Part shown: piece after piece, positions 31,971-43,199 of the stretch | Layout of the letters: each line of letters opens with the position of its first letter | Position numbering within the stretch: the first letter of the stretch is position 1 | Source: Myotis daubentonii | Taxonomy: Eukaryota > Chordata > Mammalia > Chiroptera > Vespertilionidae | Assembly: GCF_963259705.1 (NCBI RefSeq) | Contig: NC_081844.1 | Location: forward strand, 37,761,341-37,825,340 | DNA: 64,000 nucleotides | Reading direction: 5' to 3' | Notes under the pieces: model-generated | The model's input: only the letters and a program-made list of their open reading frames with translations | Told to the model about the DNA's origin: nothing | Databases searched by the model: none | Position numbers and translations under genes: made by a program

Positions 31971-32960
31971 ATTGGATTCACCCCAAACTTACAACTCTGG
32001 TTCCTAGGGAATAAAAAGCTGACACCCATCCTACGGGTGTAGGTACTGTTGTTTTGATGGTGCCTGGGTAGGGGATGTCAACATTATGATCACCATCTGG
32101 TCAGCAGCGATGATAAGATACAGCCTGATTTCAAAGATGTTCAAGTGTGGAAGATATGTGATCTTAGCATAGGTAGTTAGATATGGTGGCATTTGTACTC
32201 ACTGGAGTCCAAGGGCAGCATCTACCCTGTCCAGGTTGCCATTTGAGGGCTGAAGACATGAAGCAGTTTGCTGTGCAATAGTTGGCCGCTCATTTACCGT
32301 AGTTGGCTTGCTACCTGCCTTTTACATTGCTGATGGGCTAACCGGTAAGGTGGGCACTAGAAAAGTTGCTAAGGATGGTAGCAAAATGTCAGGATATGTA
32401 AACCCACAGAGGAGGAGAGAAGATTAGATTTGAGCTGACATGAGAGAGCTTTGGTGAAAGAACAGATTGTCCAAGGTGGGGTGGTTAAATCACATTAGGG
32501 TCATGTTCCATAATATGATTTATCCCCTTTGTTCTATAAAATTTTAGGTGAAATTTCAATTTTCCATTAATGAGGTTGCAATATTTGGAGTGGCCGTGCT
32601 GCCATTAAGGCTGGGAATGGCTCACAGGGCATGGGCAGAATGGGAGGGTGCAGTGTGAGCCTTCAAACCCTGTGTCTTGAATATACCAGCATCTCCCAAA
32701 TTAGGAAAGTAAGAGTCTGGAATAAGAAGAGAAAAAACTTTCATTATTTGTAGAATAATTTGTTCACAGTATAATAGTCATATATATTAAGTATTGTCAC
32801 TAATACTTTAATATATACCCAAGATACCATAAATTTTCAAAAAAGAAAAACATATACTGCATAGTTTTTTTTCACATTAGCTGCTAACCATAGAAGTTGA
32901 GATTCCATTTTAGGTTTCCACCTACTTTTTAGAAAGTTTTTAATTAATTAAAAATCTTCA
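31971..32960. other. Unassigned non-coding block
   Basis: About 1 kb without long frames or a repeat I can name. Confidence 0.45.
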
Positions 32961-32964
32961 GATG

Positions 32965-33080
32965 TTAACTAGACTTATTGTGGCTATCATTTCACAACAT
33001 ACAACTATTGAACCATTACATTGTACACCTGAAACTATTATAATGAATGTTATATTCACTTATACCTCACTTAAAAAAAC
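32965..33080 (+). mobile_element. L1MA-like 3' end fragment
   Basis: 'agacttattgtggctatcat' and 'ttgtacacctgaaactatta' match the old L1 3' UTR also seen at 57.7 kb. Confidence 0.6.
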
Positions 33081-33089
33081 ATGCTCATG

Positions 33090-33219
33090 GTAAAATTCAA
33101 GCAACATGAATGGATAAATACAGTGTAAAGTATGTCTCTCAGTTGCCATTGCTAGAGGCAATGATGCTTGGTTGCGTATTTTCATATTCAACAATATAAT
33201 ATCTATATATCTATATCTA

Positions 33220-33270
<51 letters not shown>

Positions 33271-33480
33271 ATATATAATGCCTTTTCACTTAGTGACTTA
33301 GAAGACTTTTCAATTTAGATCTACCTCACTTATTTTAAAAGTTGCATTACTTTTTGTTGTATGGATGTACAAAAATATATTTAGCTGATTTCCTGATGAT
33401 GGATATCTAGATTCTTTCTAGTCTTTCACTGTTACAAATAATGCTGCAAAGAATGTCACTGCAAATATGATAAACTTTTA
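33090..33480 (-). mobile_element. Old L1-like fragment (tentative) with TCTA repeat
   Basis: 'tctttcactgttacaaataa' and 'tgctgcaaagaat' are typical of antisense L1 3' sequence. A (TCTA)n microsatellite sits inside. Confidence 0.5.
33200..33272. repeat. (ATCT)n microsatellite
   Basis: About 16 ATCT units with interrupted edges. Confidence 0.93.
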
Positions 33481-33540
33481 TTGGCTGAAAGAACCAAAGT
33501 CACTTTCACAGGTTTGTTTGTTTTTTTAGTTTAGAATTGT

Positions 33541-33757
33541 TTCTTTTATTTTTATTTTTATTGATTTTAGAGAGGAAGGGAGAGAGAGAGAGATTGAAAC
33601 ATCAATGATGAGAGAGAATCATTGATTGGTTGCCTCCTGCACACCCTCTACTAGGGGTTGAGCCTGCAAGTGGGCATGTTCCCTTGACTGAAACTGAACC
33701 CGGGACCCTTCAGTCCATAGGCTGGCGCTCTATCCACTGAGCCAAACTGGCTAGGGC
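33541..33757 (-). mobile_element. Ves SINE
   Basis: Reverse-complement copy, 'gagccaaactggctagggc' head. Confidence 0.92.
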
Positions 33758-34557
33758 CCTTTCTTGGATTTTTGAAGGGCAGATTTTTTATATACAAATA
33801 ACTAAGTTATTAAAAGGGCAAATATTCCTTTTTACTACCATAATAATTTATTAATGGATATAAAAAACTCAAAACAGTACTATTATATTTACCCAAATTT
33901 TTTAGTGAAAAGAGATACATAGAATAGATATCTATGTATATGTACATTAGAGCATATTTCCTCCCTTCCCTGGTGAGACATTAAGATTCCAATAGAAGAT
34001 GAGTCAATATTTCCATTCATTCAGTGAAATAAGTAGAACACATACAATGCAACAGTTTGAAAGTTCCTAGTTTTCTCCTTAAGACATAGAGTTGTTTGGG
34101 GAAAATTTTTTGCCATATGCTTTGAAACTACTTTTGCAATGTTTACTACATTCTGGAAATGAACTGCTGTGTTGACATTTATTTAGTCTTGAAACAGATG
34201 GGATTCTGTTTGAAAGGGAGAAATGAACAATTTTTAAAGAATATTTCTGTTTTAATAAAAGATTCACAATCTGTTCCTGTTAATATTGTACGGAAACTGT
34301 TTTCAAGACTTCTGTTCAGTAAAGACAATTTACAATTCCCTGGAAAGACTTCTTTGCACTAACAGACAATGTTCATTATTTTATACTCACTTTGTAAATG
34401 CTTCTATTTTTGCTATCATTTCATAACAAATATCAGGGATCCTAAAATTACTTCATAATTTAAAGAAGTGTATCACTTTCACCTCTCTTATATCCAAGAT
34501 AAATGTCAAAACATTGGTTTTGGTATTTCTGCCCTATTCACTTAAAAGATGCATGCA

Positions 34558-34742
34558 GCTAGGCTTGTGTGGCTCAGTGGTTGAACACTGACCTATGAAC
34601 CAAGAGGTCACGGTTCAATTCCCAGTCAGGGCACATGCCCAGATTGCGGGCTCAATCCCTAGTAGGGGGAGTGCAGGAAGCAGTTGATCAATGATTCTCT
34701 TTCATTATTGATGTTTATGTCTCTTCCTTCTCTGAAATCAAT
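34558..34742 (+). mobile_element. Ves SINE, tail hit by a Tc1-type MITE
   Basis: 'gctaggcttgtgtggctcag' head; its tail stops at 'tctctgaaatcaa', where the MITE's TA duplication begins. Confidence 0.9.
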
Positions 34743-34743
34743 A

Positions 34744-34927
34744 CACACACACACATTGAGTGGCCAAATTATTATGATGGACCAGATTTCAGTACAATGA
34801 AGTGAATTAGTTATGCAAATAATAATAATAAAATCTTGAGAGTATTTGCCTAGGAAGTTTTCAATATTCAGTATTTTTGGAAGTGTCAATGAAGTACTGA
34901 TGGGGTGGTCATAATAACCTGGCCACT

Positions 34928-34968
<41 letters not shown>
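34744..34968. mobile_element. Tc1/mariner-type MITE with microsatellite ends
   Basis: Left end (AC)n-ATTGAGTGGCCAAATTATTATGA and right end TCATAATAACCTGGCCACTCAG-(TG)n are inverted repeats. TA flanks both sides (34742-34743, 34969-34970), the Tc1/mariner target duplication. The interior (about 130 bp) is non-coding. Confidence 0.9.
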
Positions 34969-34971
<3 letters not shown>

Positions 34972-35094
34972 TAAAGATGGATACATACTTGTAATCTTGT
35001 TTCCTTCACTGTATTCACTTTTGTGTCTGATGTTGTTACTGACTCTAGTGAGGATAAATGCATATTTTACTAGATCCCGATATTCTTAAACACT

Positions 35095-35620
35095 TTTTAC
35101 TAAAGTATTACATAATTGGTATACAAATTTATGTGTATAGATGGATTCATTTTGACAGATATGTACATTTGTGTAACCACCACCTAGTATGAAGATATAG
35201 AATGTGTCAGCTCCCACGACCCCCATGCCTCCTCTTTGTCACTGCCCATCCTATCCTACAGGTAACCAACACCCTCACTTCTAACACTATAGATAAGTTT
35301 GGTTTTTTTGAAGTTACATATAGTAAAATAACAGAGTCCTTTTGTGGGTGCCTGGCTTCTTTTGTTCAACATTGTATTTGTGAGATTCATCCACATGGTT
35401 GTGTGAAGCCATAGTTTGTTCATTTTCCTGCCGCATAGAAATCCAGTGAATGACAAAAACCATGTAAAAATACCCATTTTAATTTTGGTGAACACTTGGG
35501 TTGCTTCCAGTTTGGTGCTATTATGAACCGGGATGCCATGAGCCTTCTTTTACACAGCTTTTGATGAATATAAGTGTGCATTTTTGTTGATTAAAGACCC
35601 AGGGTTTATAGCATATGCTG
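35095..35620 (-). mobile_element. Old L1 3' fragment
   Basis: Antisense L1 landmarks: 'tttgtgtaaccaccacctag', 'ttgtatttgtgagattcatc', 'gggttgcttccagtttggtg'. Confidence 0.7.
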
Positions 35621-36290
35621 GGTTGAAGTGTTCAGTCTTACTTAACATGCCTCCTTACAGCCTGACAAGGATGGAAGTCTAAGCCCCCAACTTGACATTT
35701 GCTGGTGTGGGTATTCTCAGTTTCTTCTTTAGGGCTTGGTTGCAGTAGAGTGGTTATTTCCTAAAAACTTTGTCTTCGTAGGTTGCCTCTTCCCTGATTA
35801 TTTAGCTACAAAGAGCAGAGTTTGAGTTTTTTCTTTCCTGTGCCCATTAGCAATTCCAGATTGCCAGCTTTTCCAGCACCCACTCTGGCTGGGATGCATG
35901 AAGCAAAATGAAAACCCAGAGAGCTCATCACTATTTTACTTCAGGTCCTGAGATGCCTCCTCGTCTTCACCTTTTAGTGTCCTCTCATATTTGTTTTATA
36001 TATAATATCCAGGGGTTTTAGTATTTAGAGGGAGAGTTAGGGAAACGTAAGTCCATTCCATCTTCCTGGATGTCTTGGACTGCTTTTCAGAAAATGAAAA
36101 AGTCATCCCCTTCCACCTTCTCTCCCATATCACATGTGTTAATGTGTAATGTAAAATAAAAATAATAAAATAATATGGGATGGCAAGACTCAACTACAGC
36201 TGTGTCTAGAAAAAAACATTGTATACATAACAACACAAATAGTTTAAAAGAAAAAGGGAGATACACACACAAAACAAACAAACAAACAAA
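35621..36290. other. Non-coding block
   Basis: Nothing recognised beyond an AAAC-rich run near 36270-36295. Confidence 0.5.
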
Positions 36291-36294
36291 CAAA

Positions 36295-36720
36295 CCCCAA
36301 ACTCTCTTAAAACTAGAAAAAAAAGTTTAACGAGGTTGCAAGATATAAGATCAATATACAAGAATCAATTGCTTTTCTATACACTGGCAATGAGCATGCC
36401 AAAATGAAATGTGTACTACAATAGTATCTTAATAGATGCAAGAAGAGCATTTGCCTAAACCCAACATTCATTCTTCATAAAACTTTTCAATAGTTAGAAA
36501 TAAATAGGACTTCCTCAACCTGATAAAGGACATCTATTATTTATTTATTCCACACTGTTCTGGAGGTTTTGGCCAATGCAATACAAGCCCAAAAAAGAAT
36601 GATACCCAGATTAGCAGACAGCATGAACGGCTATGTAAAAAATTGTACAAAATGCACAAAATGGCTACTTGAACTAATAAGTAATTTTAGGAAGGTTGCA
36701 GGATATGAGATTAATCAAGC
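36295..36720 (+). mobile_element. Old L1 ORF2 fragment, rearranged
   Basis: 'aggttgcaagatataagatc' and 'caattgcttttctatacact' belong to ORF2. A second copy of the 'aggttgcaggatatgagatt' motif near 36695 shows an internal rearrangement. Confidence 0.65.
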
Positions 36721-36724
36721 TGCC

Positions 36725-37110
36725 TTCTCAATCACTCTACTCCTATTTTCACCTTCCTCTAGTAAATACTTTGTGCTGGTAAACATATTAAGTCCGTGCC
36801 ACAGCTCCCATCAGAATTCTTCAGTTAACTTCTTACTGCCTGCAGCATGAAATGTAATATCTTTTGCATCTGGGTCTCCATGTTTTGCTCCTGTCTACTA
36901 ACCAGCCTCATTTCTTCCCACTAGCTCCCTTGCATTGAGCTCAAGTAATGCTGACCAATTGGCAGTTCCCAAACATTTCCTGTTCTTTTGCGTCAGAATC
37001 TTTATATTGACTTTTTCTTTTTACTAAAGCATCTTTTCCTGCAATCATTCCTACTTATTTTGAGTTTCAGCTTACTCTTCTAGGTCAATGCTTCAATGAT
37101 TTTTCAAGAA
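36725..37110 (+). mobile_element. L2-like fragment (tentative)
   Basis: 'cttcttactgcctgcagcat', 'tcctgcaatcattcctactt' have the flavour of L2 3' sequence, strongly diverged. Confidence 0.35.
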
Positions 37111-37166
37111 ATTGGTGAATTTATTTACTAACTAGTTTATTGATGACTGGAGGTACATATAGTTCA

Positions 37167-37559
37167 CTAGAGGCCTGGTGCATGAATTTGTGCACCAATG
37201 GGGTCCCTCAGCCTGGCCTGCAGGAGAAGGCTGAAACCAGCTCTCTGACATCCCCTGAGGGGTCCTGGATTGCAAGATGGTGCAGGCCAGGTTGAGGGAC
37301 CCCACCAGTGCACGATTGGGGCCAGGGAGGGGGTTGGGAGGGCTCCAGGGTATGTCTGTCCCATCTTGGTCAGTCCTGATAGGCTGGACCCCAGCAGTAA
37401 GCTAACCTACCAGTCAGAGCATCTGCCCTCTGGTGGTCGGTGCACATCAAAGTGAGCGGTTGAGTGGCCTTAGTGTATCATTAGCATATTATGCTTTGAT
37501 TGGTTGAATGGCCGACAGGACGACTGGACACTTAGCATATTAGGCTTGTATTATATAGA
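37167..37559 (-). mobile_element. HeliBat-type Helitron, both ends present
   Basis: Left: CTAG-AGGCCT and hairpin GGTGCATGAATTTGTGCACC (37177-37196). Right: 'cttgtattatataga', the reversed 5' terminus, followed by T. Confidence 0.9.
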
Positions 37560-38309
37560 TTATAGCCTTGGATCATTCCAACCTGATTCTCTGGCTTCTA
37601 CCATATCATGCACAGGACCATGATGCCAGTATGGGATTATCAAGTTCTTTATCAAATACTCAGGTAGATCACAGAATGGTATAATGGTGTATTTGCTATC
37701 CTATCTATCTAAACTGTTCCCTTGGCAAGGATCTCTGCTGGGTGCTAGGGACCTTATACTAAATAAGAAATAGTTTCTCTTCTAAGTGGCTAAGAGTCTA
37801 GTGGGGAGAAATAGAGAAATGTAAAAGGCAGTTACAAATCACTGTGATAAATGCTAAGTTAAAAAAAGTTAGGATATGATTTATGGGGAGGAGCACATAG
37901 TCTGGAGTGAGGTGAGGTCCAGGGGGAGTTTGGTCAGAAATATTTCCCTAAGGAGGCGAACGCTAAGCACTTATCCTCTGTACTCCAGACTTGTTTATCC
38001 ACTTGAATGTTTAACATCTCCAATTGGACATACAGATGGCATCTCAGACTTGACTTGTCTTCAATAGATCTCTTGCTACTTTGAGGAAAATTTGTGAAAG
38101 AATTTGAAATGGGCAAAAGATTATTAGCATACTCTTCTGGGTTATCTGTGCCTTTCATTATTTTTTTAGTTGTTTCACTACTCTGTAAGTTAACCAAAAG
38201 TAATATAAATGTTTATTGTCTATAGAAATGCAAATAGATTTTATTTGGTGGGGTACAATTGATCCCCTTTTCAAGAAGCAAGTTTTGCATTTATTAACAA
38301 GTTTATTTT

Positions 38310-38360
<51 letters not shown>

Positions 38361-38710
38361 GTGTGTTGAATTCTTTGAGTCAAATGTAACCTTTTACTTA
38401 TTCCTTCATTCATTAATGAGTTAAACACAACCTTTGTTTATTTTATATTTGTATGAGAGTAATGATTTAATCTATTTCAAGAAAATCTTTTAAGTGTTGG
38501 AGGTCGTCCTCTGAGATGGCCAGTGGATCCACATGACAGAACAAAGAAAACTGTGTTGCCAGGCAAGGGCACTCTGCTTTGGATATAAGCCCAGACACAT
38601 CTCTTCTAGATTTCCAGTAGAAATCCAAGCACCAATAGATCTTTAACTTGGCTGAATTTCTGTTTCTCTGGTTTTATTTTTCTGTCTCTTCTGATTGTGT
38701 ATTTGGTGGT
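37560..38710. other. Non-coding block
   Basis: Unique-looking AT-rich DNA with a (GA)n run at about 38312-38358. No gene seen. Confidence 0.5.
38312..38358. repeat. (GA)n microsatellite
   Basis: Over 20 uninterrupted GA units. Confidence 0.95.
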
Positions 38711-38713
38711 GTG

Positions 38714-38915
38714 CTTTTAAAATACATATATTTTTATTAATTTCAGAGAGGAAGGGAGAGGGAGAGATAGAAACATCAATGATGAGAATCATTGATCAGC
38801 TGCCTCCTGCATGCCCCTTACTGGGGACTGAGCCCACAACCCGGGCATGTGCCCTGAGTGGGAATCGAACTGTGGTGCATGGCTCAAAGCTCAACTACTG
38901 AGCCACACCAGCTGG
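38714..38915 (-). mobile_element. Ves SINE
   Basis: Reverse-complement copy ending 'gagccacaccagctgggc'. Confidence 0.9.
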
Positions 38916-38937
38916 GCTGTTTTGTCTTGTTTTATAA

Positions 38938-39130
38938 TTTAATTTTTTTCATTGATTTTTAGAGAGGGAGCAAGGGAGAAAGAGAGGGAGAGAGAAACAC
39001 CAATGTGAGAGAGGCACCCCAACCAGGGATGGAACTTGCAACCTAGGTATGTACCCTGACCGGGAATTGAACCCGAGACCTTCTGGTGCACGAGACAAAG
39101 CTCCAACCTACTGAGCCACACTTGCCAGCA
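38938..39130 (-). mobile_element. Ves SINE
   Basis: Second reverse-complement copy in tandem, 'ttttttcattgatttttaga' to 'gagccacacttgccagc'. Confidence 0.88.
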
Positions 39131-39673
39131 CTGTGTATTTTATTTTTATTTCTGGCTCCTATATGGTAATTGCTCCAGGGTAGCAGCAATGAGGGAATTT
39201 GGTGTTATGGGTTGTTTAAATCTATTCTCTGTTGAGTGAAAGACAACAGAGCATTTGATTTGTCTTTATTTGTTTTTTCATTTGTCTCTTTTTAGCTCAA
39301 ATCACATAAGAATTCTGTGACCACTGGGAAAAACAGCTCTTAATATCCTGTACAAGGTTAATTCATGACTTTTGTGTTTCTGCAATTTGTTCTTGACCTA
39401 TAGATGATATTGTGGAAACAAAGACTATAAACTCTCTGTGTGTCTATTGTTGCATGAATGTGAAATGTTTGTCTATCTCTACAGGGTATTAATACATTAG
39501 ATTATAATGTACCTTAATTTAATGGAGCTTTCTTCTCATTGGCTTTAGAGATAAATAAGTGCTTATATAAACTGAATATTCCTACAGTCCCCCAAAATAA
39601 GAAACTTTAATATCTAATACCAATTCAGAAACATTTTATAACCCAAGTTTGTATGATTAAAATTAATCTTAGG

Positions 39674-39970
39674 CAGGCCGGGCCATTGTGGCTAAGTGGT
39701 TAGAGCATCGGCCCTCAGGCTGAAGGGTCTCAGGTTTGATTCCTGGTCAAGGGCACACACCTGGGTTGCAGGTTCAATCCCTGGCCCCAATTGGGGCACA
39801 TGCAGGAGACAACCAATTGATGTGTCTCTCTCACATAAATGTTTTTCCTTCACTCTTTCTTTCTCTCCCACCTCTTTCTTTCTCTCTCTCCCCCTGCCCT
39901 TTCCACCCTCCTTTCCACTCTTTCTAAAAATCAATGGAAAAATATCCTTGGATGAGGATTAACAACAACA
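39674..39970 (+). mobile_element. Ves SINE, long CAATGGAAAAATATCC subtype
   Basis: 'gggccattgtggctaagtgg' head, 'aggtttgattcctggtcaag' B-box region, long CT-rich body, 'gatgaggattaacaacaac' tail. Confidence 0.9.
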
Positions 39971-40696
39971 AAAAATTAATCTTAAGCAAATGAGACTAGT
40001 TTAGTCATTTTGACTTTAGAAACCAGAATGTCACTTCCCTTATTTATCAGTGCATAACACAAGCATACATTCTATTTTACTTACTTTATCTTTCCCAAAT
40101 GTAGACAGGCTTAAAAATCAAATTAGCTAATACTTAATGTTACATAACATTTAGTATTATTAAATAAGTAAATTTGTATTCGACTAAATTCAGTCATTAT
40201 TCTGACAAACTTTTTCTTTCAATGGTAATTATGCTTTTGTAGCTGGAAGGTAAGTTCCAATATTTTAAGGTAATCTAAAACCTTGGTCTGATAGTGTTGA
40301 GTTAGTTCATGGATAATCTTTGGATGCCTGGACAATGTCTAAACACTGTAAAATACCAAAATGTTGATTACTAATGTAATTTTAGGTTTCTATACTATTG
40401 CTTATTTGTATGCTATGGAGAGGCACTATCTTAGGGTCATATTAATGACTGCCTTCATTTTTGCCAATTTAAGAAGTAAAAGTAGGCATGTGGGATGTCA
40501 CGTTATGTGTGGTCATGAGCTTTGCTGTTCTGCTAAAAGGCTTGGGTGAGACAGACAGTCTCCCTTATCTACTCCCCTGGTTTTCTCTGTAAAATAGAAA
40601 GAAAGCACTTGGGTTAAAGTCGTAAAATTAATACGACGCTTGGAGCTATACAAGGAGAACCGGTGACAGAAATAAATAAAATTGCTTGACAATATA
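39971..40696. other. Non-coding block
   Basis: AT-rich with no recognisable feature. Confidence 0.45.
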
Positions 40697-40890
40697 TAAA
40701 TATAAATATATATAAGAGAGAGGGAGAGATAGAAACATCAATGATGAGAGAGAATCATTGATCAGCTGCCTCCTGCACGCTCCACACTGGGGATTGAGCC
40801 CGCAACCTGGGCATGTGCCCTGACCAGGAATCAAACGGTGATCTCCTGGTTCATAGGTCAACACTCAACCACTGAGCCATGCTGGCCAGG
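40697..40890 (-). mobile_element. Ves SINE
   Basis: Reverse-complement copy ending 'gagccatgctggccaggc'. Confidence 0.9.
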
Positions 40891-41150
40891 CATGGGCTTT
40901 TCTTATTTTTCAGGGAAAGACTATTTTCTCCCTAAAGCAGTGATTCTCAGTCTTTTGGGGGAGCTCTGCAGACCACAAAGCAGGAACCCCCCATTTTCAC
41001 GGGAACTTTCTCCTAATACTTATCTGATCCCTTTTTGTCGTCTGATGCTCAAAGGACACAGACTCCCATGTGCCCTTCTTCCTAAGAACTGTCATTGTCC
41101 TCCACATCCGCGCCCCCCCTCTCCCCCGCCACAGGACCAGGAGCCCTCTG

Positions 41151-41315
41151 ATGGCTGAGGGTGCTCAGTTCACCCAAACACGTGTCCATGGCAGACCCAA
41201 GTGCCAGGAAAACAAGCGAGCTTATGAAAATTGTGTGGGACGGTATTTGTTTGAGGATTGCTGCGAGAAAGAGGTGAAAGAATATTATGAAAGCGCAGTG
41301 CCCAGAGCAGAATAG
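41151..41315 (+). CDS. Small open frame with CX9C motif, unrecognised
   Basis: A 54-codon frame begins ATGGCTGAGG and ends TAG. Cys18 and Cys28 are spaced CX9C; Cys37-Cys38 follow, and Ser48 sits where a second CX9C would have its last Cys. Twin CX9C proteins are imported and oxidised in the mitochondrial intermembrane space, so a relation is possible but the fourth Cys is absent. A pyrimidine-rich run ending CCACAG lies 18 bp before the ATG and the frame continues upstream, so this could be a terminal exon, a decayed retrocopy or chance. I do not recognise the protein. Confidence 0.25.
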   Translation: MAEGAQFTQTRVHGRPKCQENKRAYENCVGRYLFEDCCEKEVKEYYESAVPRAE

Positions 41316-41759
41316 AGGCACATAAGTGTTTCTTCTTTTCAAGTCTGGACACTCACCAGCCTCCCAGGATCCAAAAGTGGCATTTCCCTTTTGCCTCTCA
41401 AGGAACCTGATATGGCCAAGATGAGGACAGACTCAGAGTCAGGGCCAGTGGCAGCAGAGACTGGAGGCATTTGTTTCTGCCTGACCTCAGCGACAGGTTG
41501 CCTTTGCTGTGCTCTTATCTGTGCAGCTCCCTGGAAACAAGTCGATCCGGTTACTCGTTCACTGAGAGCCTTTATCCTTGGCCCCATGCTGACAATCTAT
41601 CCACCTCCACTGTTTGGGAACAGCTGACTTGTACTCAATGCTGGAGGAATCAAGACACCAGGATTCCTTAAGAAAAGTGGAGGAGCCCACTCCCCGCTCC
41701 CATAGCATCCAGCATGGCGCACAGCCTGGGCTGCATCAGGTTAAGGCCCGAAGCATTCT

Positions 41760-41900
41760 GTAGCCAGAAGACTGGATTGCAGCCTTGGCCCCATCACTTG
41801 TGACTTACATAACCGAGCAAGTCACTTAAGCAACCTGAGCTGCTTTGTATCACCTATCAACTCTCATGGTCACTGGCACCACAGTTGCTACCTAGCAAAT
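41760..41900 (+). mobile_element. MIR-like fragment
   Basis: 'ccatcacttgtgacttacat' and 'gcaagtcacttaagcaacct' follow MIR order. Confidence 0.55.
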
Positions 41901-41989
41901 GGTAGTTGAATGTAAGAGTAGAAATATATCATTGAGGATTACACAAGTGCTAGCATTATGAAACAATAAGACACAGCAAAAGTAAGGGG

Positions 41990-42170
41990 AGCCCTGGCCA
42001 GTTGGTTAGAGCATCTTCCGATATAGCATCTGCCAAGGTTGTGGGTTCAATCCCAGGTCAGGGCACATACAAGATGCAACCAATGAATGCATAACTAAGT
42101 GGAACAACAAGTCAATATTTCTTTCTCTCTTCCTTCCTCTCTCTCTAAAAATCAACCAATCAATAAAAAG
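41990..42170 (+). mobile_element. tRNA-SINE variant
   Basis: 'agccctggccagttggttag', 'gttcaatcccaggtcagggc', 'aatgaatgcataactaagtg' and a CT-rich tail; same subtype as the copy at 27487. Confidence 0.85.
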
Positions 42171-42654
42171 TAAGGGGAAACTGCAAAATCACAGAAAGAT
42201 TTGGTAATCGGAAATCAGTTTGACACAGTAATCCAAAATTATGTAAAAGCTCTCCAATGAGTAGTTACTCAGCCTGAGCAGCACTGAAGTACCTGGGCAG
42301 GTTTTGCCAGGCCTGCCTTTGCAACTGTCAGTAGTAACTGCACATCCCTTGTCTCTATGTTGGGTTCTTCTGAGGATGAGGCAAGTCTGAATCCCCTGAC
42401 ATCTAGATGGTGGCTCCCCATAATCGTTTCCAGGGACAAGGTTCAGGTACAGAATGAATTCACAGAATAAAAGAATTCCTCTTTGTCCAGGACTTTGTAA
42501 ATGCTCAACTCAAAGGAAACACAGTGACTCCTGAGACACAATGGAGAGAGCATTTATCTATGTCCTGGCTCCTCTCTACTTTCATTGATCGATATGAACA
42601 CCCCAAACCACCCCAACACAGGTACAGACAGCCTTTTAGCTATGTTTTGGTCCA

Positions 42655-43195
42655 TGGCTATATTAGTTATCCACTGATGTGTAACAGATTTAGTGACTTG
42701 AAACAGTGTACATTATCTCATAGCTTCTGTGGACTAGGAGTCCAGGTACAGCTCCTAAGAGGTCCTAAGCAGTCCTCTGCTTAGGGTCTCACAGGCAGCA
42801 ATCAAGGTGTCATCCAGGGCTGTGGTCTCATCCCGAAGCTTGACTGGGGAACAGTCTGCTTCTAAGCTCCCTCAGGTTGCCTGCAGAATTCATATCACCG
42901 AGGGCCCTCACTCCTAGAAGCCACTCCCAGCTCCTCGGGGCTTCTAGAAGTTTTTTGCCATATAGGTTTCCCAACATGGCCACCTATTCCATCCAGCCAG
43001 CAAAGACAATCTCAAGCAAGATGAAATCTTACAGGACGTAACCTAATCAAGAGAGTGACATTCATCCCCTTTGCCATATTCTCTTGGTTACAGGTAAGGT
43101 CTTGCTTACATCCAAGGGGAAGGGGCTTCCCCAGAGAAATTAAGATCAGGAGGCAGGGACTGTGGGACCACCCTAGAGTCTGTCTCTCACAATGG
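42655..43195 (-). mobile_element. Old LTR-type repeat (family unassigned)
   Basis: 'ttagttatccactgatgtgt', 'ctcatagcttctgtggacta', 'caatcaaggtgtcatccagg', 'ttgccatattctcttggtta' match an old mammalian interspersed repeat I know but cannot name securely. Confidence 0.55.
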
Positions 43196-43199
43196 CCAA

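Noticed and set aside
32000..32700. Processed pseudogene suspected from the mixed composition
   Set aside because: No frame, poly(A) tail or duplication could be found, and no protein was recognised.
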